Origin: Elizabethkingia bruuniana
Lineage (GTDB): Bacteria > Bacteroidota > Bacteroidia > Flavobacteriales > Weeksellaceae
DNA: 64,000 nucleotides
Assembly: GCF_002024805.1 (NCBI RefSeq)
Contig: NZ_CP014337.1
Coordinates: 620,001 to 684,000, forward strand
Reading direction: 5' to 3'
Shown: positions 23,794-32,792 of the stretch, in pieces
Position numbering within the stretch: position 1 is the stretch's first letter
Layout: the number at the start of each line of letters is the position of its first letter
Notes under the pieces: model-generated
The model's input: only the letters and a program-made list of their open reading frames with translations
Told to the model about the DNA's origin: nothing
The model's database searches: none
Position numbers and translations under genes: made by a program

Positions 23794-25221
23794 ATGTCCC
23801 TAATAAAGCAAATTCTTACCCCAAAGCAAAAGGCTTTAAACATAAACTTAGATCCGTCGGTGTACGGAACTTTCGCGGAAATTGGTGCTGGGCAGGAAAC
23901 TGTTCGGCACTTTTTTAGGGCAGGTGGTGCGTCTAATACGATTGCAAAGGCCATGTCTGCTTACGATAAAGATTTCAGTGACGCGATTTACGGAAAAGAA
24001 ACAAAAAACAGGTATGTTACCCAGAACCGTCTTAGAAAAATGCTTCGTTATGAAGTTTCGTTGATTGAAGAACGTCTGGACAGAGAAAAAAATCCGGGAA
24101 GAAAATTCTTCTCCTATGCCAATACGGTAACAACCATCAATTATGATAAAACCCAAAAAGGACATGGTTGGGTAGGTCTGCGTTTTCAGCTGCATGAAAA
24201 TGAAGCTTATAACGAAATCGTTATCCATGTAAAATTTAGAGAGAACGATGCAACATTACAGCAGGAAACATTAGGTAATCTTGGTGTAAACCTTATTTAT
24301 GGGGCCTTTAGATATTCAGATAACCCGAGAAGATTAATAGAATCTTTATACGACGATATCTCAATAGACAAATTGGAATTAGACATGATAGACTTCAGCG
24401 GACCTGCGTTTGAGTACGTGGATAACCGTTTGATGTCTCTTCAGTTAGTGAAAATGGGAATGACAGATGCTGTAATTTTCAATTCCGAAGGTAATAATAT
24501 GCTTCCTGCAGATATTCTGTACAAACAGAATATATTTGCGGTAAGAGGAAGTTTCCGCCCGGTAACACTAGTGAATGTAGATATGTTTGAGAATGGACTG
24601 AAAATGTTCCTTGAAGATAATAATACAACTATTGAAGATACAGAGGTTTTATTCGAGATTACAATTGCCAACTTACGTGCAGCCGGAGATATTGACGAAC
24701 GTGACTTCCTGGACAGAGTAGACGTGCTTGCAAAACTGGGATATAATGTAATGATCTCCAACTTCTCGGAATACTACAGAATGGTAGACTACTTCAGTAA
24801 CTATTCCAATGGTAAAATTGGCGTGGCAATGGGAGTAAACAACCTGTTGGATGTCTTCGATGAAGACTTCTACGAACTGCTTCCGGGAGGAATCCTTGAG
24901 GCCTTTGGGAAATTCTTCAAAAAAGGAATGCGTGTATACCTTTACCCATACAAGGATACAACAACAGGAGAGTTACTAAACTCTGAAAATCTTAAAGTAC
25001 ATCCGAATCTTAAAGAATTATATAAATATTTCAAACTGAACAAACGTATTGTAGATATCAATAGCTTCAAGCCAGAGTATCTGGAAATTTATTCAAGAGA
25101 GATCCTGAAGAAAATTGCACATTGTGAACATGGCTGGGAAGAGCAACTACCAGATGGTGTTGTAGAAATCATCAAAGAACGCGGAATGTTTGGTTACAAA
25201 GAATTAGCTTTCGAAGAATAA
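23794..25221 (+). CDS. Conserved protein of unknown function
   Basis: A 475-residue soluble protein with a very well formed N-terminus (NLDPSVYGTFAEIGAGQETVRHFFRAGGASNTIAKAMSAYD). I remember close relatives across Bacteroidota and some other phyla carrying doubtful names (nicotinate-nucleotide adenylyltransferase, TonB receptor); neither fits, as there is no HxGH nucleotidyltransferase motif, signal peptide or barrel. Mixed alpha/beta composition suggests an enzyme. The stop overlaps the start of the sulfoxide reductase gene by TAATG, pointing to a joint role, possibly in stress or metabolite repair. Confidence 0.7.
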   Translation: MSLIKQILTPKQKALNINLDPSVYGTFAEIGAGQETVRHFFRAGGASNTIAKAMSAYDKDFSDAIYGKETKNRYVTQNRLRKMLRYEVSLIEERLDREKNPGRKFFSYANTVTTINYDKTQKGHGWVGLRFQLHENEAYNEIVIHVKFRENDATLQQETLGNLGVNLIYGAFRYSDNPRRLIESLYDDISIDKLELDMIDFSGPAFEYVDNRLMSLQLVKMGMTDAVIFNSEGNNMLPADILYKQNIFAVRGSFRPVTLVNVDMFENGLKMFLEDNNTTIEDTEVLFEITIANLRAAGDIDERDFLDRVDVLAKLGYNVMISNFSEYYRMVDYFSNYSNGKIGVAMGVNNLLDVFDEDFYELLPGGILEAFGKFFKKGMRVYLYPYKDTTTGELLNSENLKVHPNLKELYKYFKLNKRIVDINSFKPEYLEIYSREILKKIAHCEHGWEEQLPDGVVEIIKERGMFGYKELAFEE

Positions 25222-25667
25222 TGAAAAACTTGAAACAAAGACTTTCTTATTTGCTTGCAGCAGATGAAAGTGTAGAAAACAGACTGAAAAAAGTATGTGT
25301 ATTACTGGATCAGGAAATAGCTTACTATAACTGGACCGGATTTTATTTCCGAAACGGAGACAAAGAGGAACTTGTATTAGGTCCTTATGTCGGAGCTGAA
25401 ACAGATCATACCGTAATTCCTTTTGGTAAGGGTATATGCGGGCAGGTAGCTGTTTCCGGAGAAACTTTTGTGGTTCCGGATGTATACAGTCAGGATAACT
25501 ATCTGTCTTGCTCTATTGATACCAAATCCGAAATTGTAGTGCCAATTTTTAAGGATGGTAAAAACATAGGACAAATCGATATCGATAGTCATACTGTTGA
25601 TCCATTTACAGATGAAGATACCGAGCTTTTGGAATGGCTTTGTGGAGAAGTAGCTAAAGTTTTGTAG
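25221..25667 (+). CDS. Free methionine-(R)-sulfoxide reductase, GAF type
   Basis: A 148-residue single GAF domain of the fRMsr (YebR) class. Diagnostic segments are WTGFYFRNGDKEELVLGPYVG, FGKGICGQVAVSGETFVVPDV and NYLSCSIDTKSEIVVPI, with Cys in the last two; the C-terminal IGQIDIDSHTVDPFTDEDTELL is also typical. It reduces free Met-(R)-sulfoxide using thioredoxin. The middle resolving Cys of the E. coli and yeast enzymes is not obvious here. It is translationally coupled to the preceding unknown gene. Confidence 0.85.
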   Translation: MKNLKQRLSYLLAADESVENRLKKVCVLLDQEIAYYNWTGFYFRNGDKEELVLGPYVGAETDHTVIPFGKGICGQVAVSGETFVVPDVYSQDNYLSCSIDTKSEIVVPIFKDGKNIGQIDIDSHTVDPFTDEDTELLEWLCGEVAKVL

Positions 25668-25674
25668 AATAAGA

Positions 25675-25965
25675 ATGTTAGAACTCCGTACAATTTGTGA
25701 AAATTGTGGCAAAAAACTTCCGCCAGATTCTGAGGAAGCCATGATTTGTACTTTCGAATGTACCTTTTGTAAAGATTGCGTTGAACAGGTTCTGGAAAAT
25801 GTATGCCCTAATTGTGGCGGCGGATTCGAGAAAAGACCTGTACGTCCACGGAGCTTTTTAGAAAAAAATCCGGTCAGTGAAAAGGTTATTTTTAAGCCTG
25901 TTGATGCGGAGAAATTTAAAATTATTTTAGAAAAATACAGAGATATAAAGCCTTCAGAAAGATAA
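25675..25965 (+). CDS. DUF1272 zinc-ribbon-like protein
   Basis: A 96-residue protein. The first 55 residues carry three CxxC pairs (CENC, CTFC with CKDC nearby, CPNC), a RING/zinc-ribbon-like arrangement matching DUF1272 (LELRTICENCGKKLPPDSEEAMICTFECTFC). The C-terminal part is a short basic tail. It probably binds one or two zinc ions; its cellular role is unknown. It lies 7 bases after the sulfoxide reductase gene, at the end of a three-gene operon with a terminator behind it. Confidence 0.85.
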   Translation: MLELRTICENCGKKLPPDSEEAMICTFECTFCKDCVEQVLENVCPNCGGGFEKRPVRPRSFLEKNPVSEKVIFKPVDAEKFKIILEKYRDIKPSER

Positions 25966-26022
25966 AAGGAATATTAATGTTTGTTCCATTTTTTACAGGC
26001 TATAATACTCCTATTAAATACA

Positions 26023-26060
26023 ATCCCCATAGCTTCTAATAGCTGTGGGGATATTTTTTA
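26023..26060 (+). terminator. Terminator after DUF1272 gene
   Basis: ATCCCCATAGCT pairs with AGCTGTGGGGAT (12 bp, one G-U), followed by ATTTTTTATT. Located between convergent genes. Confidence 0.88.
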
Positions 26061-26098
26061 TTCCGAACTTATAGGGTTATGCCTTTAGTGAGCATATT

Positions 26099-26815
26099 CT
26101 ATATCGTGGTAACAAGTTCTTTATAGTATGTTTCGCATTTCGCAATATGAGTTCCGTACCAGGAAAAAGCTTCCCCATCCACAATTATAATCTTTTTATC
26201 CGGGTATACAGCCCTGAATTCCTCCAGGTGCTTTTCCTGAAAAGGGTAGGGTTCCGAAGATAGCATAATGATTTCAGCTTCATCCAGATCCTGCATTTCG
26301 ATAACAGGATAACGCTTTTGTTCGGAGAAAATATTATCAAACCCCAATTGCTGGAGCAAGTGATGAATGAAAGTATCACTTCCAATCGTCATATAAGGCT
26401 TTTTCCAGATCAAATAAGCAGCTTTTATTCTTTTATTGAGTTTGTACTGATTGAAAATATCGTAGATCTTCAGATTGAATGCCTGAGCCTTTTCTTTCTG
26501 ATTGAACATGTTTCCAAGATTTTTCAGAAAATAATAGTTGTCCTCTATATTCTCAATATTGGTAACCCATACTTTAAAATCCGGCATAAGAGTTTCGACC
26601 TGCTCTTTCATATTCTCTTCCTTGTTGGCGAGAATAAGATCTGGTTTTAAAGCCCTGATTTTTTCAATATGAATATTCTTGGTTCCACCGATAACTTCGA
26701 TATCTTTTACCTGATCTTTAGGATGGATACAGAATTTTGTCCGTCCTACAATATCCGGAATACCAAAATCTAAAAGACTTTCGGTAAGAGAAGGTACCAG
26801 AGAAATAATGCGCAT
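26099..26815 (-). CDS. BtuF-like metal/cobalamin-binding protein without signal peptide
   Basis: A 238-residue helical-backbone metal receptor related to periplasmic BtuF (MRIISLVPSLTESLLDFG, IGGTKNIHIEKIRALKPDLILANKEEN). The usual two-lobed fold joined by a long helix is recognisable. The start is fixed by the conserved RIISLVPS strand right after Met1, so there is no export signal. It therefore appears cytoplasmic, and no ABC permease or ATPase lies nearby. Such orphan forms are found in Bacteroidota; ligand unknown. Confidence 0.75.
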   Translation of the reverse strand: MRIISLVPSLTESLLDFGIPDIVGRTKFCIHPKDQVKDIEVIGGTKNIHIEKIRALKPDLILANKEENMKEQVETLMPDFKVWVTNIENIEDNYYFLKNLGNMFNQKEKAQAFNLKIYDIFNQYKLNKRIKAAYLIWKKPYMTIGSDTFIHHLLQQLGFDNIFSEQKRYPVIEMQDLDEAEIIMLSSEPYPFQEKHLEEFRAVYPDKKIIIVDGEAFSWYGTHIAKCETYYKELVTTI

Positions 26816-26835
26816 GATTGGGTTTTATCCCAAAT

Positions 26836-28146
26836 TTACAAAAGTTTTCCGGTTAGTAAGAGCCCGGCAACAGTGAAGTAAATAATCAGCCCGGTAACGT
26901 CTACCAATGTTGCTACAAACGGAGCAGAAGACGTTGCAGGGTCCAGCTTCAACCTCTTTAGTACAAACGGAATCATCGATCCTGAAAGAGTTCCCCATAA
27001 TACAATAAGAACTAAGGATAAAGAAACACTAAGTGCTACATATAGCCAGTGTATTCCGTAATCGAATAATCCTAAATGTTGCCACGTATAAATTCTGATA
27101 AAACCAATAATACCCAAAATTGTGCCCAGGCACAATCCGGAAATAATTTCTTTACTCATCACATACCACCAGTCTTTCAGTGTGATTTCCTGAAGTGCCA
27201 TAGCTCTGATGATAAGTGTTGCAGCCTGAGAACCGGAATTACCACCACTGGAGATAATAAGCGGTACAAATAAAGCTAATACAACGGCTTTCTGAATTTC
27301 ATGGTCAAAATAACCCATTGCAGAAGCGGTAAGCATTTCTGAAATGAAAAGAATAATAAGCCAGGTAGCTCTTTTCTTAATCATTTCTGTCCAGCTGGTT
27401 TGAGTATAGGGAAGGTCTAAGGCTTCCAATCCCCCGAATTTCTGAATGTCTTCGGTGGTCTGTTGTTCTATCTCATCAATGATATCATCGATGGTTACAA
27501 TGCCGACAAGGACACCTGCTTCGGTAATAATGGGTAAAGCAGCGCGGTCATACTTTTCAAAATAATGAATCGCATCTTCCTTGGTGGTTGTAGTTGTAAT
27601 CGCTACAAAATGATTATCGATAAGTTCAGAAACTTTCTGATCCTCATCAGCGAGAAGCAGTGTGCCAATAATCATGTCATCGATCAGTCTGTTGTGGTCG
27701 TCCACAACATATACGAAGTTCATGGTTTCGGCTTTCTGACCAACTTTCTTTATATGTTGAAAGCAATGCTTAACTGTCCATTCCTTTTTTACCTGAATGT
27801 AATAAGGTGTCATCAGACGGGCAATAGAATTCGATTTATAGCCCAGAAGTTTTAGTGCTACCGAACGCTCAGAAGGGTTAAGAAGATTAATAGAGTATTT
27901 AATGAGTTCGTCGGGAAAGTCTTCTAATAGCTGAGTTCTGTCATCCGGCGTCATTGCATTAAGAATGTCGGCAACATCATTGCTGCCGATACTGCGTATG
28001 GTTTCTTCCTGAAAACTGGGGTCCAGATGCGCAAAAACGTCAGCTTTATATTCTTTCGGAACTTTTAAGAACTCCAACAGTCTTTCATCTGCATGAAGTT
28101 CGCTTAGTTTTTCAGCTACATCAGCTGGATTTAGAATTGTTTCCAT
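26836..28146 (-). CDS. mgtE: Magnesium transporter MgtE
   Basis: A 436-residue Mg2+ channel. The N-terminal domain of helical repeats (residues 1-125; [37 protein letters not shown]) is followed by tandem CBS domains (about 126-245) and five membrane helices (about 275-436), including the pore motif around [21 protein letters not shown]. The N and CBS domains close the pore at high internal Mg2+. ATG at 28146 is preferred over an in-frame GTG one codon upstream. It follows the BtuF-like gene on the same strand by 20 bases; no M-box riboswitch is visible. Confidence 0.93.
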   Translation of the reverse strand: METILNPADVAEKLSELHADERLLEFLKVPKEYKADVFAHLDPSFQEETIRSIGSNDVADILNAMTPDDRTQLLEDFPDELIKYSINLLNPSERSVALKLLGYKSNSIARLMTPYYIQVKKEWTVKHCFQHIKKVGQKAETMNFVYVVDDHNRLIDDMIIGTLLLADEDQKVSELIDNHFVAITTTTTKEDAIHYFEKYDRAALPIITEAGVLVGIVTIDDIIDEIEQQTTEDIQKFGGLEALDLPYTQTSWTEMIKKRATWLIILFISEMLTASAMGYFDHEIQKAVVLALFVPLIISSGGNSGSQAATLIIRAMALQEITLKDWWYVMSKEIISGLCLGTILGIIGFIRIYTWQHLGLFDYGIHWLYVALSVSLSLVLIVLWGTLSGSMIPFVLKRLKLDPATSSAPFVATLVDVTGLIIYFTVAGLLLTGKLL

Positions 28147-28225
28147 CACAGCAAAATTTTTCGCTGCAAAAGTAACGTGAATTTGTCAAAAAAGTACTAT
28201 AATGGAATATTATTTTTCTGTAACC

Positions 28226-28807
28226 TTAGGAAATGTACACTCCAAGCATCTTTCTCTTGCGAAATTCTTTGAACATTTTCTGGATAGCTCCGGTAGTTCC
28301 AATTTTCACTGAGTTTTCAGCAGAACCAACAAGGCGCCCGTTTCCGCTATAGGTGTCGTAGGCAACTTCCATTACAAAGTCTCCCATTTTATTATAAGCT
28401 TTCATACTTACAACAACCTGATTGGAAAGTACATACTTTCCTAAACCTACTTTGAAGTATTTTACTTTTGGCACCACAATGAGATCGGCCATGTTATTAT
28501 TGCAGAGTGTTTTTAGAGTGGGCACATCTATAGTGTCATAAGGCATAGGTGTATCGATCCTGTTTACCTTTATATTGCCCATGCTGTACATTTTATCGGT
28601 TACAGCACTGAAAAATGCCTGGTAAGTAGGCTCTTCTATACCTTCAAATTCCGGATAAATCTCAGGATTCAGGTAGACTACTTTACCAATCTTACCCAAC
28701 TTGATATCATTGTTTACATAACGCAGGCTATCACCAAAGTTAGCACAGCTAACCAGTAGTCCTGTCGTAATAATCGCTAATGTCCCAAAAAGTAGTACTT
28801 TTTTCAT
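28226..28807 (-). CDS. Lipoprotein of unknown function
   Basis: A 193-residue protein from the ATG at 28807 (MKKVLLFGTLAIITTGLLVSC); the open frame extends ten codons further up, but only this start gives a proper lipoprotein signal with lipobox Leu-Val-Ser-Cys. The mature domain (PEIYPEFEGIEEPTYQAFFSA, YDTIDVPTLKTLC, YNKMGDFVMEVAYDTYSG) is alpha/beta and resembles the small envelope lipoproteins common in Bacteroidota. Function unknown; probably anchored in the outer membrane facing the periplasm. Confidence 0.7.
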   Translation of the reverse strand: MKKVLLFGTLAIITTGLLVSCANFGDSLRYVNNDIKLGKIGKVVYLNPEIYPEFEGIEEPTYQAFFSAVTDKMYSMGNIKVNRIDTPMPYDTIDVPTLKTLCNNNMADLIVVPKVKYFKVGLGKYVLSNQVVVSMKAYNKMGDFVMEVAYDTYSGNGRLVGSAENSVKIGTTGAIQKMFKEFRKRKMLGVYIS

Positions 28808-28910
28808 CTCTTTTACAGAGTACAAAAATACAGCCAATTACTGAGTTTTTGATAAAAAAGTATAAAGTTTTTTGAATTATTTGAATTTGAATTTTAAAAC
28901 AGAATCAGTA

Positions 28911-28940
28911 TTGTGAATGAAGAAATTAGTCGTATATTTG
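28911..28940 (+). promoter_or_regulatory. rpsO promoter
   Basis: TTG at 28911-28913 and TATATTTG at 28933-28940, separated by 19 bases, match the Bacteroidota -33/-7 promoter. The open frame to 28913 therefore begins inside promoter DNA, which supports the internal start of rpsO. Confidence 0.75.
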
Positions 28941-28978
28941 CAGCCGAATTACATAATAATCATTTAAATAATATTGGA

Positions 28979-29248
28979 ATGTATTTAACTAAAGAAAAGA
29001 AGGCTGAGATCTTCGCAAAACACGGACAATCCGCAACTGACACTGGTAGCTCTGAAGGACAAATCGCTTTGTTCACTTTCAGAATCAACCACCTTTCTCA
29101 ACACCTTAAAAAGAACCATAAAGATTTCGCTACTGAGAAATCATTGGTAAAATTAGTAGGTAAAAGAAAAAGATTGTTAGATTATCTTAAAAATACTGAA
29201 ATTGAGCGTTACAGAGCAATCATCGCTGAATTAGGTATCAGAAAATAA
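28979..29248 (+). CDS. rpsO: 30S ribosomal protein S15
   Basis: An 89-residue protein, the standard S15 length. It begins MYLTKEKKAEIFAKHGQSATDTGSSEGQIALF, and the RNA-binding TDTGS...HLKKNHKDF and LVGKRKRLLDYL motifs are intact. It binds the central domain of 16S rRNA early in 30S assembly. A longer frame from 28913 would add 22 residues encoded by the promoter and is rejected. pnp, its frequent partner, follows 850 bp downstream. Confidence 0.97.
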   Translation: MYLTKEKKAEIFAKHGQSATDTGSSEGQIALFTFRINHLSQHLKKNHKDFATEKSLVKLVGKRKRLLDYLKNTEIERYRAIIAELGIRK

Positions 29249-29268
29249 GATACAAGAAATTCTGTTAA

Positions 29269-29294
29269 AGCAACTCGAAAGGGTTGCTTTTTTA
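29269..29294 (+). terminator. Terminator after rpsO
   Basis: AGCAACTC pairs with GGGTTGCT (one G-U) across a short GAAA loop, followed by TTTTTT. Confidence 0.85.
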
Positions 29295-29316
29295 ATTTTG
29301 TAACAAAAACATATTT

Positions 29317-29865
29317 ATGAATCTTACCAAAAACAATATAGAAAAACTTAGTGCTTTAGAGAAAATAGCCAACGGTGCAATGTGGTGGATAGGTTCTATA
29401 CCTTCTCTTATTGCGCATACTATCTTCTTTATAGTAAGCTTTGCGCTACCAATTCTGGGGATTGTAGATTTTGACAAAATGCTTTTGGTGCTTACTACTG
29501 TCGTTTCTCTGGAAGCTATCTATCTCGCCATCTTCATTCAAATGTCTGTTAACAGAAGTTCAGAAAATATTGAAGATTTGAAGGAAGATGTTGAAATTAT
29601 TCAGGAAGACATCGATGAAATTCAGGAAGATATTGAAGAAATTCAGGAAGATATCGATGAAATCCAGGAAGACGTTGAAGAAATCCAGGAGGATGTAGAA
29701 GAGATTAGTGAAGATGACGACGATGAAGACCATAATGGAAGAGCAAGGGCAGTAATGCTGAAAAGCAAGGTCTCCAGTAATAAGTCCGATATCAGAATTT
29801 TGAAAGATAAAATAGCCGAATTAGAAAGCCTTATTGAAAACCTGAAAAAAGAACAGGGAGAATAG
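29317..29865 (+). CDS. Two-helix membrane protein with acidic heptad repeat
   Basis: A 182-residue protein. Residues about 27-50 and 57-75 are membrane helices, with a layout reminiscent of DUF1003 proteins (WWIGSIPSLIAHTIFFIVSF, LLTTVVSLEAIYLAIFIQM, then RSSE). Residues about 85-130 are five to six copies of the 7-residue unit EIQEDI(D/E), followed by an acidic patch and a final Lys/Glu helix. The heptads should form a long coiled coil, probably for oligomerisation. It lies between rpsO and pnp. Confidence 0.7.
   Translation: MNLTKNNIEKLSALEKIANGAMWWIGSIPSLIAHTIFFIVSFALPILGIVDFDKMLLVLTTVVSLEAIYLAIFIQMSVNRSSENIEDLKEDVEIIQEDIDEIQEDIEEIQEDIDEIQEDVEEIQEDVEEISEDDDDEDHNGRARAVMLKSKVSSNKSDIRILKDKIAELESLIENLKKEQGE
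29583..29715 (+). repeat. 21-bp coding tandem repeat
   Basis: Six degenerate 21-bp units of the form GAAATTCAGGAAGATATCGAT encode EIQEDID heptads. Third-base differences between units show it is an old or selected protein repeat. It may vary in copy number between strains. Confidence 0.85.
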
Positions 29866-30024
29866 TGTATATTTGGTCCTTTCAGGATCCGGTAATATTT
29901 GTTTAGCGAATTGGCTGAGACAGCTAGAAAAGTAGTGTGAGAGGGATAAAAGCACTCAATAGTACTTATGTTAAGTTGTTGTTATATTGCACCAGCTTTT
30001 TCAGCTAAAACAAAACAAATTCAT

Positions 30025-30032
30025 TACCTTTG
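30025..30032 (+). promoter_or_regulatory. pnp promoter -7 box
   Basis: TACCTTTG matches TAnnTTTG, 64 bases upstream of the pnp ATG. No good TTG at the expected spacing. The rest of the 231-base gap (29866-30096) shows no other clear element. Confidence 0.45.
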
Positions 30033-30096
30033 CGAACGAAAATTTAAAGAGTTTAAATAATAACATACTCAATACGGAGTATAAAGATGTTTTTTT

Positions 30097-32286
30097 ATGA
30101 GTATACCTCAAGCAATTACAGAAAAAATTGTACTAAGAGATGGTCGCGAGATTACCATCGAAACCGGAAAACTTGCTAAGCAGGCAGACGGTTCGGTTGT
30201 CGTTAGAATGGGCGACACTATGCTAATGGCTACAGTTGTAGCAAACAAAGAAGCTAATCCGGGAGTGGATTTTCTTCCCCTTACAGTAGATTACAGAGAG
30301 AAATTTTACGCTGGTGGAAAGATTCCGGGGAACTTCTTCAGAAGAGAAGCAAGACCTTCGGATCAGGAAATCTTAACAATGCGTTTAGTAGACAGAGTTT
30401 TACGTCCGCTTTTCCCTGAAGATTTCCATGCTGAAGTTCAGGTAATGATTTCCCTTATTTCTTATGATGGACAATCTATTCCGGATGATTTAGCAGGCCT
30501 TGCAGCATCTGCAGCTATCGCTATTACAGATATTCCTTTCAACGGACCAATGTCTGAAGTTAGAGTCGTAAGAATCGACGGAAAACTTTCAGTTAACCCA
30601 AGCTACGAACAGCTTTTGACAGCTGATATCGACATTATGGTAGGAGCTACAAAAGACTCTATCGTAATGGTAGAAGGAGAGATGAAAGAGATTTCTGAGC
30701 AGGAAATGTTAGAGGCAATTAAATTTGCACACGAAGAAATTAAAATTCAAATCGAAGCTCAGGAAAGATTAGCTGCTAAAGTAGGAAAAGCTTTCCCTAA
30801 AAGAGAATACAGCCATGAAGATCACGATGAAGAAATTCGTGAGAAAGTATGGAAGGAGTGCTATGACAAAGTATATGAAGTAGCTAAATCTCCATCTAAC
30901 AAAGAAGAAAGAGGCGAAAAATTCAAAGCTGTTTTAGAAGAATTTTTAGCTCAATATACAGACGAAGAAGAATTAGCACGTGTAACACCTTTTGTTAAAG
31001 TATACTACCACGATGTAGAAAAAGAGGCAATGCGTCAGATGATTCTTAACGAAAACATCCGTTTGGATGGTCGTGATCCTAAAACTATCCGTCCGATCTG
31101 GTCTGAGGTAGATTACCTTCCGGGAGCTCACGGTTCAGCAGTATTTACAAGAGGGGAGACTCAGTCTCTAACGGCAGTAACTTTAGGTTCTTCTAAAGAT
31201 GCTAACATGGTAGACAGCGTAATTACACAGCACGACGAGAAATTCTTTTTACATTATAACTTCCCGCCATTCTCTACAGGTGAAGCAAGACCTTTAAGAG
31301 GTACTTCCAGAAGAGAAGTTGGACACGGTAACCTTGCTCAGAGAGCTTTGGCTAACGTTATCCCGGCAGAAGTTCCTTATACTATCCGTATCGTTTCCGA
31401 TATTTTAGAATCTAACGGTTCTTCTTCTATGGCAACTGTTTGTGCTGGTACACTGGCATTAATGGATGCAGGTATCCAGATTTCACAGCCTGTATCAGGT
31501 ATTGCAATGGGATTGATTACAGATCCTAAGTCTGGTAAATGGACTGTTCTTTCCGATATCTTAGGAGATGAAGATCACTTAGGTGATATGGACTTTAAAG
31601 TAACAGGTTCAGAAAACGGAATCACAGCTTGTCAGATGGATATTAAAATCCAGGGATTATCTATGGATATCATGGAAAACGCCTTAATGCAAGCTAAAGA
31701 AGGACGTCTTCATATTCTTGGTAAAATCCTTGAAACAATTGATACACCTAGAGCGGATGTTAAACCACACGCTCCGAAAATGGAAATGCTGGAAGTTTCT
31801 AAAGACTTCATCGGTGCTATTATCGGGCCTGGAGGTAAAAATATCCAACAATTACAAAAAGATACAGATACTGTTATCTCTATTGAAGAAATCGGAGAGA
31901 TCGGAAGAGTTGAAATCGCAGGTACAAACCGTGAGAAGATCAACGAAGCGATTGCAAGAATTAATGATATTACCTTCGTTCCTGTTGTAGGAGAAGTTTA
32001 CAAAGGTAAAGTTGTTAAGGTAATGGATTTCGGAGCTTTCGTTCAGCTTAAAAAAGGTACTGAAGGTCTTCTTCATATCTCTGAGATCGAATGGAAGAGA
32101 TTGGATACAGTTCCGTACAAAGAAGGTGATGAAGTAGAAGTGAAATTCATGGGTTACGACGATCGTAAGAAAATGAAGCTTTCAAGAAAAGTACTTCTTC
32201 CAAGACCTCCAAAGCCGGAAGGAAAACCAAAAGCTGAAGCAACAGAAGCTAAAACTGAAGGTGACAAACCTGCAGAACAAGCATAA
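30097..32286 (+). CDS. pnp: Polyribonucleotide nucleotidyltransferase
   Basis: A 729-residue 3'-5' exoribonuclease. Two RNase PH domains (about 10-230 and 320-560) flank an all-alpha linker; the second has [22 protein letters not shown] and [14 protein letters not shown] domain ([17 protein letters not shown], about 570-625) and an S1 domain ([20 protein letters not shown], about 635-705) follow. It degrades mRNA phosphorolytically as a trimer. The C-terminal tail is short, acidic/basic and rich in Lys/Glu/Pro. A strong terminator follows. Confidence 0.97.
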   Translation: MSIPQAITEKIVLRDGREITIETGKLAKQADGSVVVRMGDTMLMATVVANKEANPGVDFLPLTVDYREKFYAGGKIPGNFFRREARPSDQEILTMRLVDRVLRPLFPEDFHAEVQVMISLISYDGQSIPDDLAGLAASAAIAITDIPFNGPMSEVRVVRIDGKLSVNPSYEQLLTADIDIMVGATKDSIVMVEGEMKEISEQEMLEAIKFAHEEIKIQIEAQERLAAKVGKAFPKREYSHEDHDEEIREKVWKECYDKVYEVAKSPSNKEERGEKFKAVLEEFLAQYTDEEELARVTPFVKVYYHDVEKEAMRQMILNENIRLDGRDPKTIRPIWSEVDYLPGAHGSAVFTRGETQSLTAVTLGSSKDANMVDSVITQHDEKFFLHYNFPPFSTGEARPLRGTSRREVGHGNLAQRALANVIPAEVPYTIRIVSDILESNGSSSMATVCAGTLALMDAGIQISQPVSGIAMGLITDPKSGKWTVLSDILGDEDHLGDMDFKVTGSENGITACQMDIKIQGLSMDIMENALMQAKEGRLHILGKILETIDTPRADVKPHAPKMEMLEVSKDFIGAIIGPGGKNIQQLQKDTDTVISIEEIGEIGRVEIAGTNREKINEAIARINDITFVPVVGEVYKGKVVKVMDFGAFVQLKKGTEGLLHISEIEWKRLDTVPYKEGDEVEVKFMGYDDRKKMKLSRKVLLPRPPKPEGKPKAEATEAKTEGDKPAEQA

Positions 32287-32312
32287 AAATAGAAATTACA
32301 TTATAAATGTAG

Positions 32313-32343
32313 AAAAGGCTGAAATTTATTTCGGCCTTTTTTT
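32313..32343 (+). terminator. Terminator after pnp
   Basis: AAAAGGC-GAAA pairs with TTTC-GGCCTTTT around a TTA-containing loop, followed by TTTG. Confidence 0.85.
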
Positions 32344-32353
32344 GTGATCAATT

Positions 32354-32502
32354 AAACCACATAGAAGCATCGTGTTTTAGTATTAAATTAAATATAAAGC
32401 CACCTTCAATACTAATACAGGATGTGCATAATGAATGTGTGAAAATTTACTTTCCTATGTAAAACTTTTTATATTAACTATTCTATGTAGCTATGTGCTT
32501 TT
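32354..32502. repeat. Dispersed intergenic repeat with CACATAGA ends, copy A
   Basis: A ~149-bp segment beginning AACCACATAGAAGC and ending CTATGTAGCTATGTGCTTTT. The ends are inverted relative to each other, and both match, in inverted orientation, the ends of 60688-60840. The interior shares GTGTGAAAATTTA with copy B. It contains no gene. Looks like a degenerate miniature repeat. Confidence 0.5.
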
Positions 32503-32574
32503 ATAAAACCTTACCATGCTTTTATTTTTTATTTGGCGTGAAAGTTGTACCTTATTGCTGAAAAACAAAATATT

Positions 32575-32703
32575 ATGAAAAGAATAGTAAGAGCGGCTTT
32601 AGCCTTTTTGATCCCAATTGCAATTGAATTTGTTATAAAAAAGATTACTGAAAAACGTAAAGATAAAAGAGATCAGTCTCCGGCAACTTTACCCAATTCA
32701 TAA
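32575..32703 (+). CDS. Small basic membrane protein (42 aa)
   Basis: ATG at 32575 to TAA at 32701 encodes 42 residues: a hydrophobic helix (RAALAFLIPIAIEFVI) followed by KKITEKRKDKRDQ and a polar tail. A strong hairpin terminator follows 15 bases later. Composition, the single helix and the terminator suggest a real small membrane protein rather than chance. Function unknown. Confidence 0.55.
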   Translation: MKRIVRAALAFLIPIAIEFVIKKITEKRKDKRDQSPATLPNS

Positions 32704-32717
32704 TTGATAAAATAAAA

Positions 32718-32748
32718 AATAACTCCTGAATTTTTCAGGAGTTATTTT
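32718..32748. terminator. Bidirectional terminator
   Basis: AATAACTCCTGAA pairs with TTCAGGAGTTATT (13 bp, 3-base loop), with T/A runs on both sides. It serves the small gene on the plus strand and the DUF1501 gene on the minus strand. Confidence 0.88.
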
Positions 32749-32792
32749 GTTTTAGAATTGTATCAAGGACTTAATATCTCTACTAATACTAA

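Noticed and set aside
28913-28978. N-terminal extension of S15
   Set aside because: It overlaps a promoter with good -33 and -7 elements, and the internal ATG gives the standard 89-residue length.
29583-29715. Regular repeats as a CRISPR array
   Set aside because: The 21-bp units are contiguous and encode in-frame heptads; there are no spacers.
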